DNA from: Burkholderia ubonensis
GTDB lineage: Bacteria; Pseudomonadota; Gammaproteobacteria; Burkholderiales; Burkholderiaceae
Assembly: GCF_001718695.1 (NCBI RefSeq)
Contig: NZ_CP013420.1
Span: 2,108,001-2,172,000, forward strand
Direction of reading: 5' to 3'
Length of the DNA: 64,000 nucleotides
The translations under genes and the position numbers were made by a program. The notes beneath the pieces were generated by a model. That model was not told where the DNA came from and did no database searches. It worked only from the letters and a program-made list of their open reading frames with translations. The first letter of the stretch is position 1; each line of letters begins with the position of its first letter. Of the stretch, positions 44,343-53,696 are shown in pieces.

Positions 44343-46007
44343 TTACTGGCAAAGCGGCTGCCTTGTCGAGCCTGGGCCGGCGGCGTCCGGGGCGGTTTCG
44401 CCGGCCGCCGGCTCGCCGCCGCCAGCCGCGTCGCAACGCGCGCCGACCACCGTCGGGGTGATGAACACGACCAGCTCGCTGCGCTGGTCGCGCTGCGCGC
44501 GATGCCGAAACAGCGCGCCCAGAATCGGTATTTTGCCCAAGAGCGGCACCCGCGTCACATCGTCCCGGCGCAACTGCTCGTAAATCCCGCCGATCGCGAC
44601 CGTCCCGCCGTCCTCCACCTCGACGCGGGTCTGCACGTGCTTGGTATGGATCGCCGGGCCGGCCGCCGTCGGCTCGCCGACGCTGTCCTTCGTGACGTCG
44701 AGGTCGAGCACGACGCGCCCGTCCGGCGTGATCTGCGGTTCGACCTCGAGCTTCAGCGTCGCCCGGCGGAACTGCACGCCGCTCACGCCGTTGCCGACCT
44801 TCGCCTGGTAAGGCAGCTCCGCGCCCTGCTCGACGATCGCCTTCGCGCGATCGGCCGTCACGACGCGCGGGCTCGACACGATCTGTCCCCGACCTTGCGC
44901 CTCGAGTGCGCTCAGCTCGACGTCGAGCACGCGGCTCAACGGCGCGGCGAACAGCGTGAAGCCGGCCGTGGCCGCTTCGAAGCCGCCGATGGCGCGGGCC
45001 GTCAGATCGAGCGCATTGCGCGTGTCGGTTGCGGCCGTCGCGCCGTCGGCCGCCGGGGCGCGCCCGTGGGCGCGCAACGCGAGGCGAGCGCCGAGATTGC
45101 GCGAAAAGCCCTGCTCGCCCTCGACGATGCGCGCCTCGATCCGGACCTGCCTCGACGGCCGGTCGATCGCGTCGATCAGGCCCGCAATCTGCGTGATGCG
45201 CGGCGCGAGATCGGTGACGAACAGCTGGTTCGTGCGCGCGTCGGCCGCCGCCGCCCCGCGCTTCGACAGCAGGCGCTGCCCCGCCGCGCCGGTCAGGAGC
45301 CGCTGCACGTCCTGCGCGCGCGGATAGTGGAGCACGAAGGTGCGGCTGGCGAGCGGCTCGAGATCCGCCGCCCGCGCGTGCGCCTCGAAGCGTTCGCGCT
45401 CGCGCGCGGCCAGCTCCGCCGCGGGCGTGATCCAGATCACGTTGTCGCGCCGGGACATCGCGAGCCCATGCGTGTCGAGCAGCGTGTCGAACGCATTCCG
45501 CCAGCGGACATGGTTCAGACGGAGCGATACCGTGCCGCGCACCTGCTCGCTGACGATGATGTTGAGCCCCGTGAACCGGGCGAACGCGTCGAACGCGGCG
45601 GCCAGCGCGGCGCCTTGCAGATTCAGCGAGATTCGCCGTGCATCGTCCGCGTCGCCCGCATGCCGCGCCGCGGGGTCGTTCATCCGCGTGGGCGGCGGCA
45701 ATGGAATCGGCGGACCTTCCAGCACCGGCTGCTGCTGCGGCAACGCCGACGACGCGCTCGCGCCTGCGTCGTGCACCGTGCGCGCCGCCGCGTTGAACGG
45801 CGCTGGCTCGGCCGACGCGCGGGCCGGCGCGTCGGCGGCAACGGTCGGGCCGTCGGGCGCGCCTTGCGGCAACGGCACGTCGGCGCCGTGCAGCGATATC
45901 GACGCGATCGGCCATCCTGACGGCGGCAAAGGCGGCAGCGTCGCCTGTGCCGCCGACGCGCCCAGCCCGGCGCCGAGTACGATCGCCCACCATGCATGCC
46001 GGCTCAT
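44343..46007 (-). CDS. pilQ: Type IV pilus secretin PilQ, short form
   Basis: Outer-membrane secretin pore for type IV pili. A signal peptide (residues 1-22) leads to a Pro/Ala-rich linker of about 100 residues. An STN/secretin N domain starts around residue 125 (ISLNLQGAALAAAFDAFARFTGLNIIV). The secretin core follows with QIVSSPRVVTADRAKAIVEQG and VPLLGKIPILGALFRH. At 554 residues it seems to lack the AMIN domains found in longer PilQ proteins. Its ATG overlaps the upstream gene by 4 nt. Confidence 0.94.
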   Translation of the reverse strand: MSRHAWWAIVLGAGLGASAAQATLPPLPPSGWPIASISLHGADVPLPQGAPDGPTVAADAPARASAEPAPFNAAARTVHDAGASASSALPQQQPVLEGPPIPLPPPTRMNDPAARHAGDADDARRISLNLQGAALAAAFDAFARFTGLNIIVSEQVRGTVSLRLNHVRWRNAFDTLLDTHGLAMSRRDNVIWITPAAELAARERERFEAHARAADLEPLASRTFVLHYPRAQDVQRLLTGAAGQRLLSKRGAAAADARTNQLFVTDLAPRITQIAGLIDAIDRPSRQVRIEARIVEGEQGFSRNLGARLALRAHGRAPAADGATAATDTRNALDLTARAIGGFEAATAGFTLFAAPLSRVLDVELSALEAQGRGQIVSSPRVVTADRAKAIVEQGAELPYQAKVGNGVSGVQFRRATLKLEVEPQITPDGRVVLDLDVTKDSVGEPTAAGPAIHTKHVQTRVEVEDGGTVAIGGIYEQLRRDDVTRVPLLGKIPILGALFRHRAQRDQRSELVVFITPTVVGARCDAAGGGEPAAGETAPDAAGPGSTRQPLCQ

Positions 46008-46873
46008 GGGTTGCCTCCGTCGTCCACGACGAACCGGCGTGCGCCGTCGGCCGTCACGAGCGTTACCGCGCCAGCCTCGACACGCGTCACGCGCGCCGCG
46101 CCGAGAGCGTCGCCGGGCGCGACCGTCGAGAACTTGCCGTTGCCGGATTCGAACAATGCGAGCGCCGCACGAGCGTCGCGAATCGTGCCGGCGAGGCGCG
46201 GTGCGGAATCGTCGGACATCGGCTCGCCCGTGCCGCCGAACGGATCGCCGGCCGCCGTTACGGCAGGCGGCGCAGCGGCATCGCCGGGCATCGAAGCGGG
46301 CCGCAACCCCGGGAACACGTCGAGCGTCACGTCCATCCGGGCGGCGGACGCCTTCCGCTCGATCTGCAGGCGCGTCGGCACCACCAGCGCTTGGAAGCGC
46401 GCCACGCCGTCCGTCAGCCGCAGCAGCGCCGCGAAACCGCCTTCCGCGACCATTCGAACGGTTCGCCGGCCTTCCGGCGCCGTCTGGTCGGTGCTGCCCG
46501 GCTCGATCGACACGATCCGCAAGCCGCTCGCGCCGGCCAGGTCCGCCAGTTCCAGCAGCAGCGCGGGCCACGCCGGTGTGGCTGGCGCGTCGGTGTCGCG
46601 CTGCGCGGCGGTGCCGCGGTCGCGCTGCTGGGCGGCTGCCGTCGGAAGCATCCGCCGGGCAGCCGCGACGCGCGCGTGCGCGGTCGCCAGCAGTGCGCGG
46701 CTGCGATGGAGCCCGCTCGCGTCGGCCGCGTCCATCAGATATATGACGCCGCACGCGACGGCGGCGAATGCCAGCACGCAGCCTATCGCGTGGGCGGCGG
46801 CCGGCGACATCCGCGTCACGCGGCCGAGGCGCTGCGCCGCGCCGGGCATGGAGCGATGCGCGAGCGCCGTCAT
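46004..46873 (-). CDS. PilO-PilP fusion-like pilus assembly protein
   Basis: A 289-residue protein in the place where pilO and pilP normally stand as two genes. One membrane helix (residues 27-47) and a following PilO-like part, with WPALLLELADLAGASGLRIVSIEPG, make up about the first 200 residues. The last 65 (LAGTIRDARAALALFESGNG, then a beta-rich end) resemble PilP, but there is no lipobox. It overlaps pilN and pilQ by 4 nt each, so no separate pilP can fit. Family assignment is moderate because sequences here are divergent. Confidence 0.75.
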   Translation of the reverse strand: MTALAHRSMPGAAQRLGRVTRMSPAAAHAIGCVLAFAAVACGVIYLMDAADASGLHRSRALLATAHARVAAARRMLPTAAAQQRDRGTAAQRDTDAPATPAWPALLLELADLAGASGLRIVSIEPGSTDQTAPEGRRTVRMVAEGGFAALLRLTDGVARFQALVVPTRLQIERKASAARMDVTLDVFPGLRPASMPGDAAAPPAVTAAGDPFGGTGEPMSDDSAPRLAGTIRDARAALALFESGNGKFSTVAPGDALGAARVTRVEAGAVTLVTADGARRFVVDDGGNP

Positions 46874-47505
46874 GCGCCGCCTCCCTTCACGTTCGGCCGC
46901 GACGACGCATCGTGCCAGCGCACCTGCACGGAGAACCGGAACGGCGCGGCGGCGCCCGCGTCCGGCGCACGCGAAGCGGGCGTCAGCGCGCCGAGGTCGA
47001 ATTGCCAGCCGGGCTCCCCGCCCGCGATCCGGGCAAGCCACCGTGCGGCCGCAGCGTAGGTCGGCGCGCGCGCGTCGAGCACGGCGCCGGACGAAGTCGT
47101 CCGCAGCGCGTCGAGTCGCACCGAGTCGTCGGACGCATGCGCCAGTATCGCGAGCAACGCGACGACGCGCCGGGACGGTGCAGCCAGCTCGGCGGCCCGC
47201 GCGTCGCGTTGCGCGGCATCCGCGGCCACGCCGGCGGCACGCCGGGCGACATCCAGCTGCGGCTGCCACTGGCGCAACTGCGCGTCCAGCCGCGCGCGCT
47301 CGGCGTCGAGGTTCCATCGCCACACGGTCGCGGCTCCCGTCCAAAGACCGGCCGCGAGCACGCCGAGCACGATGGCCGCGCCCAGATGCGTCGCGCGCCG
47401 ACGGCGCAACACCTGGGCGACGCGCTCTCGGTACGGCAGCAGATTGAAGCCGCCGAGCGCGGCTCGGCTCGCGATAGCCGGCCCGGCTCCCATGCCGGCC
47501 ATCAT
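46870..47505 (-). CDS. pilN: Type IV pilus assembly protein PilN
   Basis: Inner-membrane protein with the conserved cytosolic N-terminal FNLLPYRE that binds PilM, then one helix (residues 40-60) and a periplasmic PilN/PilO-type fold. 211 residues. ATGA overlaps with pilM upstream and with the PilO-like gene downstream. A second in-frame ATG one codon on is equally possible. Confidence 0.88.
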   Translation of the reverse strand: MMAGMGAGPAIASRAALGGFNLLPYRERVAQVLRRRRATHLGAAIVLGVLAAGLWTGAATVWRWNLDAERARLDAQLRQWQPQLDVARRAAGVAADAAQRDARAAELAAPSRRVVALLAILAHASDDSVRLDALRTTSSGAVLDARAPTYAAAARWLARIAGGEPGWQFDLGALTPASRAPDAGAAAPFRFSVQVRWHDASSRPNVKGGGA

Positions 47506-48425
47506 TCCCACACCCCGCGCAACGCCAGCCCGATCGCGAGCGCAAATGCCGGCTCGCCCGCGCAGCCTACGGGCCCGCTGGGCAGCCCGTCCCATCCGGT
47601 GCAGTCGAACGGCACCGCCGCTACGCCGAGCGCATCGCCGATGTCGGCGACCGACGTGCCGCAGCGGGCCATGCAGCGCTCGTCGCCGGCCACCAGCGCG
47701 CAGCGCACGGGCTCGAGAGCGCAGCGCCGCAACGCGTCCGGCAACCCCGACCGCTCGTTGCCCGACATCGCGAGCACCGAGGCGGCGACCGGTCCGTCGA
47801 CCCGCCAACCGTACACGCCCGAATCGCCGAACCAGAACGCTGCGTACGGCCCGTGCGCATCGGGTTCGAACTGCGCGGCATAGCGCAGCGCGCGCAGCGC
47901 GGCCGCCGACTCTGCGTCGACGGCCGTCAGGTCGATGCCGGCCTGCGCGGCGACGTCGATCCGCCGCTCGAGCAACGCCTGCGGCGCCACGGCGACCGCA
48001 ATCTCGCCCACGCATGCGCCGTCGTCCTGCCGCCAGTCGAACGCGAGACTGTCCGGCGCCAGCCCGGAGATGCGTTCCGCGGCCTGGCGCGCGGCATCGG
48101 GGATGTCGTTGCGCCCGGCCAGGTCGAGCGTCGCCGTGCGCATCTCGTCGTCCCGCAGCGCCATCACGCCGCGCGCGTCGCACCGCACGCCTGCCGCGGA
48201 CAGCCGCGCCACGGCCGCCGCCAGTGCGCGCGCGACCGCGGCCCAGCGCGCATCGTCGGGGCCGCCCGCGAGGCCCACCGACTCCCGTTCAAGGCCGTCG
48301 ACACGCACCTCCGCGGCCCGGCCGCGCCGGCTCAACACCGCCACCCTCACGTCGCCCGCGGCGACGTCGATCCCTGTCGCCGTGCGCCTGCCCATCGCGA
48401 ATCGCACCGCCCATCGTCCGCCCAT
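47502..48425 (-). CDS. pilM: Type IV pilus assembly protein PilM, divergent
   Basis: Actin-like cytosolic ATP-binding protein of the pilus platform. The phosphate-1-like TGIDVAAGDVRVAVL and the VDAESAAALRAL region fit PilM, and the later ATP-binding loops are weak. 307 residues, a little shorter than usual. The call also rests on position: first of four overlapping genes ending in pilQ. Confidence 0.82.
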   Translation of the reverse strand: MGGRWAVRFAMGRRTATGIDVAAGDVRVAVLSRRGRAAEVRVDGLERESVGLAGGPDDARWAAVARALAAAVARLSAAGVRCDARGVMALRDDEMRTATLDLAGRNDIPDAARQAAERISGLAPDSLAFDWRQDDGACVGEIAVAVAPQALLERRIDVAAQAGIDLTAVDAESAAALRALRYAAQFEPDAHGPYAAFWFGDSGVYGWRVDGPVAASVLAMSGNERSGLPDALRRCALEPVRCALVAGDERCMARCGTSVADIGDALGVAAVPFDCTGWDGLPSGPVGCAGEPAFALAIGLALRGVWE

Positions 48426-48607
48426 CCCAGCCTCCCGCGATCGTTGCGGCCCACGCCGCGTTTCCGAGCACTGATTCTGCTGAGCGGCGGGCGCGGCCGA
48501 CAGTCGGCCGAATGGCCAGTTGTGGCGCGAGCCGAGCGCGTGGACACTGTGTCGGCGACACCGCGATTGGCCGCTTCGCCGCGGGCGCGCGCCGTGTCAG
48601 GACCGGT

Positions 48608-48648
48608 CATACCGGCCAGCTATAATCGCGGGACTGTTTTCCGGTATG
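48608..48648 (+). promoter_or_regulatory. mrcA promoter region with a flanking inverted repeat
   Basis: A perfect -10 box TATAAT lies at 48621-48626, about 20 bp before the mrcA start. The 8-bp arms CATACCGG (48608-48615) and CCGGTATG (48641-48648) flank it; the right arm includes the start codon. No clear -35 box is visible. The repeat could be an operator or chance. Confidence 0.4.
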
Positions 48649-51039
48649 CCTATGCAATCCACGTCCCCTACGTCCCCGCCCCCCGCCCCGGAGCCGAAGA
48701 AACGCCCTTGGTGGCTGAAAATCCTGATCGGCCTCGTGACGGTGTGCGTGGCGCTCGTCCTGTGCGGCGCTCTCGTGCTCGGCTATGCGCTCGTCGTCGC
48801 GTCGCCGAACATGCCGTCGCTCGACGCGCTGACGGACTATCGTCCGAAGGTTCCGCTGCGCATCTATACGTCCGATCACGTGCTGATCGGCGAATTCGGC
48901 GAAGAGCGCCGCGACATCGTCCACTTCAAGGACGTCCCCGACTCGCTGAAGAAGGCGATCCTCGCGATCGAGGACGCGCGCTTCTACGATCACGGCGGCG
49001 TCGACCTCACCGGGATCATCCGCGCCGGTTTCGTCGCGCTGACCAACGGCCACGCGTCGCAGGGCGCGAGCACGATCACGATGCAGGTCGCGCGCAACTT
49101 CTTCCTGTCGAGCGAGAAGACCTACACGCGCAAGATCTACGAGATGCTGCTCGCATACCGCATCGAGCGCGCGCTGACGAAGGATCAGATTCTCGAGGTC
49201 TACATGAATCAGATCTATCTCGGCCAGCGCGCGTACGGCTTCGCGAGCGCCGCACGGGTGTACTTCGGCAAGGACCTGAAGGACATCACGCTGGCGGAAG
49301 CCGCGATGCTGGCGGGCCTGCCGAAGGCGCCGTCCGCGTACAACCCGGTCGTCAATCCGAAGCGCGCGAAGGTGCGCCAGGAGTACATCCTGCAGCGGAT
49401 GCTCGAGCTGAACTTCATCTCGCGCGGGCAGTACGACGAGGCGGTCGCGCAGCCGCTCGTCGTCAAGGGCGCAGGCCGCGAATTCAGCGTGCACGCCGAG
49501 TACGTCGCCGAAATGGTGCGGCAGATGATGTACGCGCAGTATCGCGAAGAGACGTACACGCGGGGCTTCAACGTCGTCACGACGATCGATTCCGCCGATC
49601 AGCAGGTCGCCTACGGCGCGCTGCGCAAGGGGATCATGGATTACGAGCGGCGCCACGGCTATCGCGGGCCGGAAGGCTTCATCGAGCTGCCGGCCGGCGC
49701 CGACGATCGCGAGCAGGCGATCGACGACGCGCTGCTCGAGCATCCGGACAACGGCGAACTGATCGCGGCGGTCGTGACCGCCGCCGGCCCGCGCCAGATC
49801 ACCGTCGCGTTCATCGACGGCAGCAGCGCGACGCTCGAAGGCGACAACCTGCGCTTCGCCGCGAGCGCGCTGTCGGCCAATGCGCAGCCGAACCGGCGCA
49901 TTCGTCCGGGCGCGATCGTCCGCGTCGTGAAGAACGACGCCGGCGCATGGACGATCACGCAACTGCCGCAGATCGAAGGCGCGTTCATCTCGATCGTCCC
50001 GCAGGACGGCGCGATCCGCTCGCTCGTCGGCGGCTTCGACTACAACAAGAACAAGTTCAACCACGTCACGCAGGCGTGGCGGCAGCCGGGCTCGTCGTTC
50101 AAGCCGTTCATCTACTCGGCGTCGCTCGACAAGGGGCTCGGGCCGGCGACGATCATCAACGACGGTCCGCTTTACTTCAGCGCCGCGGAAACGGGCGGCC
50201 AGCCGTGGGAGCCGAAGAACTACGGCGGCGGCTTCGATGGCCCGATGTCGATGCGCACCGCGCTGCAGCGCTCGCGCAACCTCGTGTCGATCCGGATCCT
50301 CAACCACATCGGCACGAAGTACGCGCAGCAATACATCACGCGCTTCGGCTTCGACGCCGACCGCCACCCGGCCTATCTGCCGATGGCGCTGGGCGCCGGC
50401 CTCGTCACGCCGCTGCAGATGGCGGGCGCGTATTCGGTGTTCGCGAACGGCGGCTTCCGCGTCAATCCGTACCTGATTGCCGAGGTGACCGATCCGAACG
50501 GCGTCGTCGTCGCGCGCGCGCAGCCGCTCGTCGCCGATCAGAACGCGCCGCGCGCGATCGACGCGCGCAACGCATTCGTGATGAACAGCCTGCTGCAGAG
50601 CGTCGCGCAGCGCGGCACCGGCGCGAAGTCCAACGTGCTGAAACGCACCGATCTCGCGGGCAAGACCGGCACGACGAACGACTCGCACGACGCGTGGTTC
50701 GCCGGCTACCAGCACACGCTCGCCGCGATCGCCTGGATCGGCTACGACAACCCGCGCAGCCTCGGCGACCGCGAAACCGGCGGCGGCCTCTCGTTGCCCG
50801 TGTGGATCGACTACATGGGCGCGGCGCTCAAGGGCGTGCCCGAATTCAAGCCGACGATGCCGGACGGCGTCGAGACGCTCGGCAGCGAGCTGTATTTCGC
50901 CGACTTCACGCCGGGGCACGGCTTCGTGTCGACGGTCGGCGTGGCGCAGGCGCCGGTCGCGCAGGACGCGGAGGAAGAAGCGCCGCACGTCGACGAGCAG
51001 GAGAAGCAGGACATCATGAACCTGTTCCGCGGCCACTGA
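48646..51039 (+). CDS. mrcA: Penicillin-binding protein 1A (bifunctional glycosyltransferase/transpeptidase)
   Basis: Polymerises and cross-links peptidoglycan. One N-terminal helix (residues 24-50), the glycosyltransferase domain with catalytic Glu109 (AIEDARFYDHGG), QGASTITMQVARNFFL and an OB-type insert. The transpeptidase carries SSFK (Ser483), SRN and KTGTTND. 797 residues from the first ATG at 48646; a second ATG two codons on is possible. It is divergent from pilM, the usual arrangement in proteobacteria. Confidence 0.97.
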   Translation: MPMQSTSPTSPPPAPEPKKRPWWLKILIGLVTVCVALVLCGALVLGYALVVASPNMPSLDALTDYRPKVPLRIYTSDHVLIGEFGEERRDIVHFKDVPDSLKKAILAIEDARFYDHGGVDLTGIIRAGFVALTNGHASQGASTITMQVARNFFLSSEKTYTRKIYEMLLAYRIERALTKDQILEVYMNQIYLGQRAYGFASAARVYFGKDLKDITLAEAAMLAGLPKAPSAYNPVVNPKRAKVRQEYILQRMLELNFISRGQYDEAVAQPLVVKGAGREFSVHAEYVAEMVRQMMYAQYREETYTRGFNVVTTIDSADQQVAYGALRKGIMDYERRHGYRGPEGFIELPAGADDREQAIDDALLEHPDNGELIAAVVTAAGPRQITVAFIDGSSATLEGDNLRFAASALSANAQPNRRIRPGAIVRVVKNDAGAWTITQLPQIEGAFISIVPQDGAIRSLVGGFDYNKNKFNHVTQAWRQPGSSFKPFIYSASLDKGLGPATIINDGPLYFSAAETGGQPWEPKNYGGGFDGPMSMRTALQRSRNLVSIRILNHIGTKYAQQYITRFGFDADRHPAYLPMALGAGLVTPLQMAGAYSVFANGGFRVNPYLIAEVTDPNGVVVARAQPLVADQNAPRAIDARNAFVMNSLLQSVAQRGTGAKSNVLKRTDLAGKTGTTNDSHDAWFAGYQHTLAAIAWIGYDNPRSLGDRETGGGLSLPVWIDYMGAALKGVPEFKPTMPDGVETLGSELYFADFTPGHGFVSTVGVAQAPVAQDAEEEAPHVDEQEKQDIMNLFRGH

Positions 51040-51059
51040 CGCTCCGGCGGCCCGGAAAT

Positions 51060-51087
51060 GAAAAAAGCGCCCGCGGGCGCTTTTTTT
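51060..51087. terminator. Bidirectional terminator between mrcA and cyaY
   Basis: Stem AGCGCCC/GGGCGCT with A6 before and T7 after; it serves both convergent genes. Confidence 0.9.
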
Positions 51088-51112
51088 CATGCTGCTGCGC
51101 CGAGCGCCGGCG

Positions 51113-51463
<351 letters not shown>

Positions 51464-51475
51464 TCAGGGACGATC

Positions 51476-51757
51476 ATGCGAGTCGTTTTCCGGATGAGCG
51501 CGATTGTAGCGGCTTTGGCAATTCTTGCAGGCTGCGGTCAAAGCGGTCCGCTCTATTTGCCCACCGTGCCCCCGTTGCCAGCCAAGCCCATTCAGCAGCA
51601 GGACACGCCGCCGTCCGACGTCAAGCCGACCGACGAAACCGCGTCGTACGACAGCATCCCCGACTCTTCCGGCACGCCGCTCACGCTGTCGCCCGAGCTG
51701 TCGAGCAGCACGTCGAAGGCGGCAACGGCAGCATCGAGCCCGGCGGCCGCGAAGTAA
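51476..51757 (+). CDS. lptM: LptM-like small lipoprotein (LPS translocon maturation)
   Basis: A 93-residue lipoprotein. The lipobox ILAGC is followed by GQSGPLYLP, the signature of LptM (YifL), which helps oxidise LptD correctly. The rest is a Pro/Ser/Thr-rich linker. Its usual downstream neighbour in related bacteria, lysA or dapF, is absent; a terminator follows at once. Confidence 0.9.
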   Translation: MRVVFRMSAIVAALAILAGCGQSGPLYLPTVPPLPAKPIQQQDTPPSDVKPTDETASYDSIPDSSGTPLTLSPELSSSTSKAATAASSPAAAK

Positions 51758-51797
51758 TCGAGCGCTGCGCCGCTCGCGGTTCACCTGTCGACACGAC

Positions 51798-51834
51798 AAA
51801 AGGCGATGACTCCCCGTCATCGCCTTTTGTTTTT
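51798..51834. terminator. Bidirectional terminator between lptM and msrQ
   Basis: A 13-bp perfect stem AAAAGGCGATGAC/GTCATCGCCTTTT, loop TCCCC, followed by a T-rich stretch. It serves lptM on one side and msrPQ on the other. Confidence 0.9.
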
Positions 51835-51855
51835 CTGCGCGTGCGTCGTTCATCG

Positions 51856-52533
51856 TCACGCGCGAATGCGGCGCCGGCTCCATTCGAACAGCCGCCAGCC
51901 GAGCAGCGCCACGACGATCGCCGCGTACAGCTTCGGCTGCGCGAGATCGTGCTTGCCGGCCTTCATCCACCAGAAGTGCAGCACGCCGAACGGCACGATC
52001 GCGTAGATCGCGCGATGCAGCGTCGCCCAGTGCCGCCCGAGCCTGCGGACCATCGCGCGCGGCGACGTCGCGGCAAGCGGGACCAGCAGCACGAACGCGG
52101 CGAAGCCGACGGTGATGAACGGCCGCTTGCCGATGTCCTTCAGTATCTCGGCCAGGTCGAACCACTTGTCGAACCAGACATAGGTCGTGAAGTGCAGCGT
52201 CGCGTAGAAGAATGCGAACAGGCCGAGCATCCGGCGAAAGCGCAGCAGCGCGGCAACGCCGGTCATCCGCCGCAGCGGCGTGACGCCGAGCGTGATGCAC
52301 AGCATCACGAGCGTCCACAGGCCGGTCGAGCGCGTGACGAATTCGACCGGATTCGCGCCGAGCCGGTCGGTCAGGCCGAACAGCACGACGCGCGCGAACG
52401 GAGTCAGGCCGGCCGCGAAGGCCAGCACCTTGGCGGGAGCGAGCCAGCGCGGCGGAGCGGCCCGGGCCTTGTCCGGCCGGGGCGCGGCGGCGGGCGCCGG
52501 CGCGAGCGTCGAAGCGGGCATGTCGTTTCTCAT
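51856..52533 (-). CDS. msrQ: Heme-binding membrane subunit MsrQ of the periplasmic Met-sulfoxide reductase
   Basis: Passes electrons from the quinone pool or flavin reductase to MsrP. About six helices with heme-ligand histidines in FYATLHFTTYVWFD and HWATLHRAIYAIVPFGVLHFWWMKAGK. 225 residues. The N-terminal 30 residues are Ala/Pro-rich. 9 bp after msrP. Confidence 0.96.
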   Translation of the reverse strand: MRNDMPASTLAPAPAAAPRPDKARAAPPRWLAPAKVLAFAAGLTPFARVVLFGLTDRLGANPVEFVTRSTGLWTLVMLCITLGVTPLRRMTGVAALLRFRRMLGLFAFFYATLHFTTYVWFDKWFDLAEILKDIGKRPFITVGFAAFVLLVPLAATSPRAMVRRLGRHWATLHRAIYAIVPFGVLHFWWMKAGKHDLAQPKLYAAIVVALLGWRLFEWSRRRIRA

Positions 52534-52542
52534 CGGTGCGCG

Positions 52543-53538
52543 TCAGAAGAATTTCTTCAGATCCATGCCCTGATACATCGACGCGACAAACTCGCCGTAG
52601 CCGTTGAACATCAGCGTCTTGCGCTTCGGCGTGAAGAAGCCGTCATCGCCGATGCGCCGCTCGGTCGCCTGGCTCCAGCGCGGATGGTCGACGTTCGGAT
52701 TCACGTTCGAATAGAAGCCGTACTCGTTCGGCGCGTAGGTGTTCCAGCTGGTCGGCGGCTGCTTGTCGACGAAGCGGATCTTCACGAGCGACTTCGCGCT
52801 CTTGAAGCCGTACTTCCACGGCACGACGACCCGCACGGGCGCGCCGTTCTGGTTCGGCAGCACCTGCCCATAGACGCCCATCGCCAGCAGCGTCAGCGGA
52901 TTCATCGCCTCGTCCATCCGCAGGCCTTCCGAATACGGCCAGTCGAGAATCGGCGTCGACAGGCCCGGCATCTGCGACGGGTCGGCGAGCGTGACGAACT
53001 GCACGTATTTCGCGTTGCCGGTCGGCTGCACGCGCTTGATCAGCTCGGCAAGCGGCACGCCGATCCACGGAATCACCATCGACCAGCCTTCGACGCAGCG
53101 CAGCCGGTAGACGCGCTCCTCGAGCGGCGCGAGCTTCAGCAGTTCGTCGAGATCGAACACCTTCGGATGCTGCACGTCGCCCTCGACGCTGACGCGCCAC
53201 GGACGCGGGCGCAGCGTGCCGGCGTTGCGGGCCGGATCGCCCTTGTCGGTGCCGAATTCGTAGAAGTTGTTGTAGGACGTGACGTCCTTGAACGGCGTCG
53301 CGTTGTCGGCCGCGACGAATTTCGGGTTGGTTTTCGCCGCCAGCTTCGCCGCACGCGCATCGGGCGACGCGTACGCGGCAACTGCCGCGCCGCTGCCGCC
53401 CAGCATGCTGCCTGCCGCCGCGAGGCCGGCTGCCTGCAGCATGCGCCGGCGGTCGTCGAATACCGCGCGCGGCGTGATCTCGCTGCGCGGAATGTCGTCA
53501 CCGCTCAACGCGTTCCGGAAAGGCCGTTTGATCCACAT
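52543..53538 (-). CDS. msrP: Periplasmic protein-methionine-sulfoxide reductase, molybdenum subunit
   Basis: Repairs oxidised methionine in envelope proteins. A twin-arginine signal ([16 protein letters not shown]) marks it for TatABC export with bound molybdopterin. The Mo-coordinating cysteine is Cys148 ([14 protein letters not shown]). [18 protein letters not shown] and [12 protein letters not shown] are family stretches. 331 residues. Co-transcribed with msrQ. Confidence 0.97.
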   Translation of the reverse strand: MWIKRPFRNALSGDDIPRSEITPRAVFDDRRRMLQAAGLAAAGSMLGGSGAAVAAYASPDARAAKLAAKTNPKFVAADNATPFKDVTSYNNFYEFGTDKGDPARNAGTLRPRPWRVSVEGDVQHPKVFDLDELLKLAPLEERVYRLRCVEGWSMVIPWIGVPLAELIKRVQPTGNAKYVQFVTLADPSQMPGLSTPILDWPYSEGLRMDEAMNPLTLLAMGVYGQVLPNQNGAPVRVVVPWKYGFKSAKSLVKIRFVDKQPPTSWNTYAPNEYGFYSNVNPNVDHPRWSQATERRIGDDGFFTPKRKTLMFNGYGEFVASMYQGMDLKKFF

Positions 53539-53633
53539 CGTGCTGCTCCTCCTGCGTGCGCACCGCGCCCGCGCCATGCGCGTTCGACCCGCGCCATCAT
53601 GCGCCGTTCGGCGCCCGGATCGCCCGCACGTTA

Positions 53634-53670
53634 CAAAAGAAAACCGCCGGGCACGCAGTGCGCCGGCGGT
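53634..53670 (-). terminator. Intrinsic terminator of resB-ccsB
   Basis: Stem ACCGCCGG/CCGGCGGT with an inner GCAC/GTGC pairing, followed on the minus strand by TTTTCTTTTG. It lies 27 bp after the ccsB stop. Confidence 0.8.
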
Positions 53671-53696
53671 CTTTGGTCGAACGAGCGTCGGGAATC

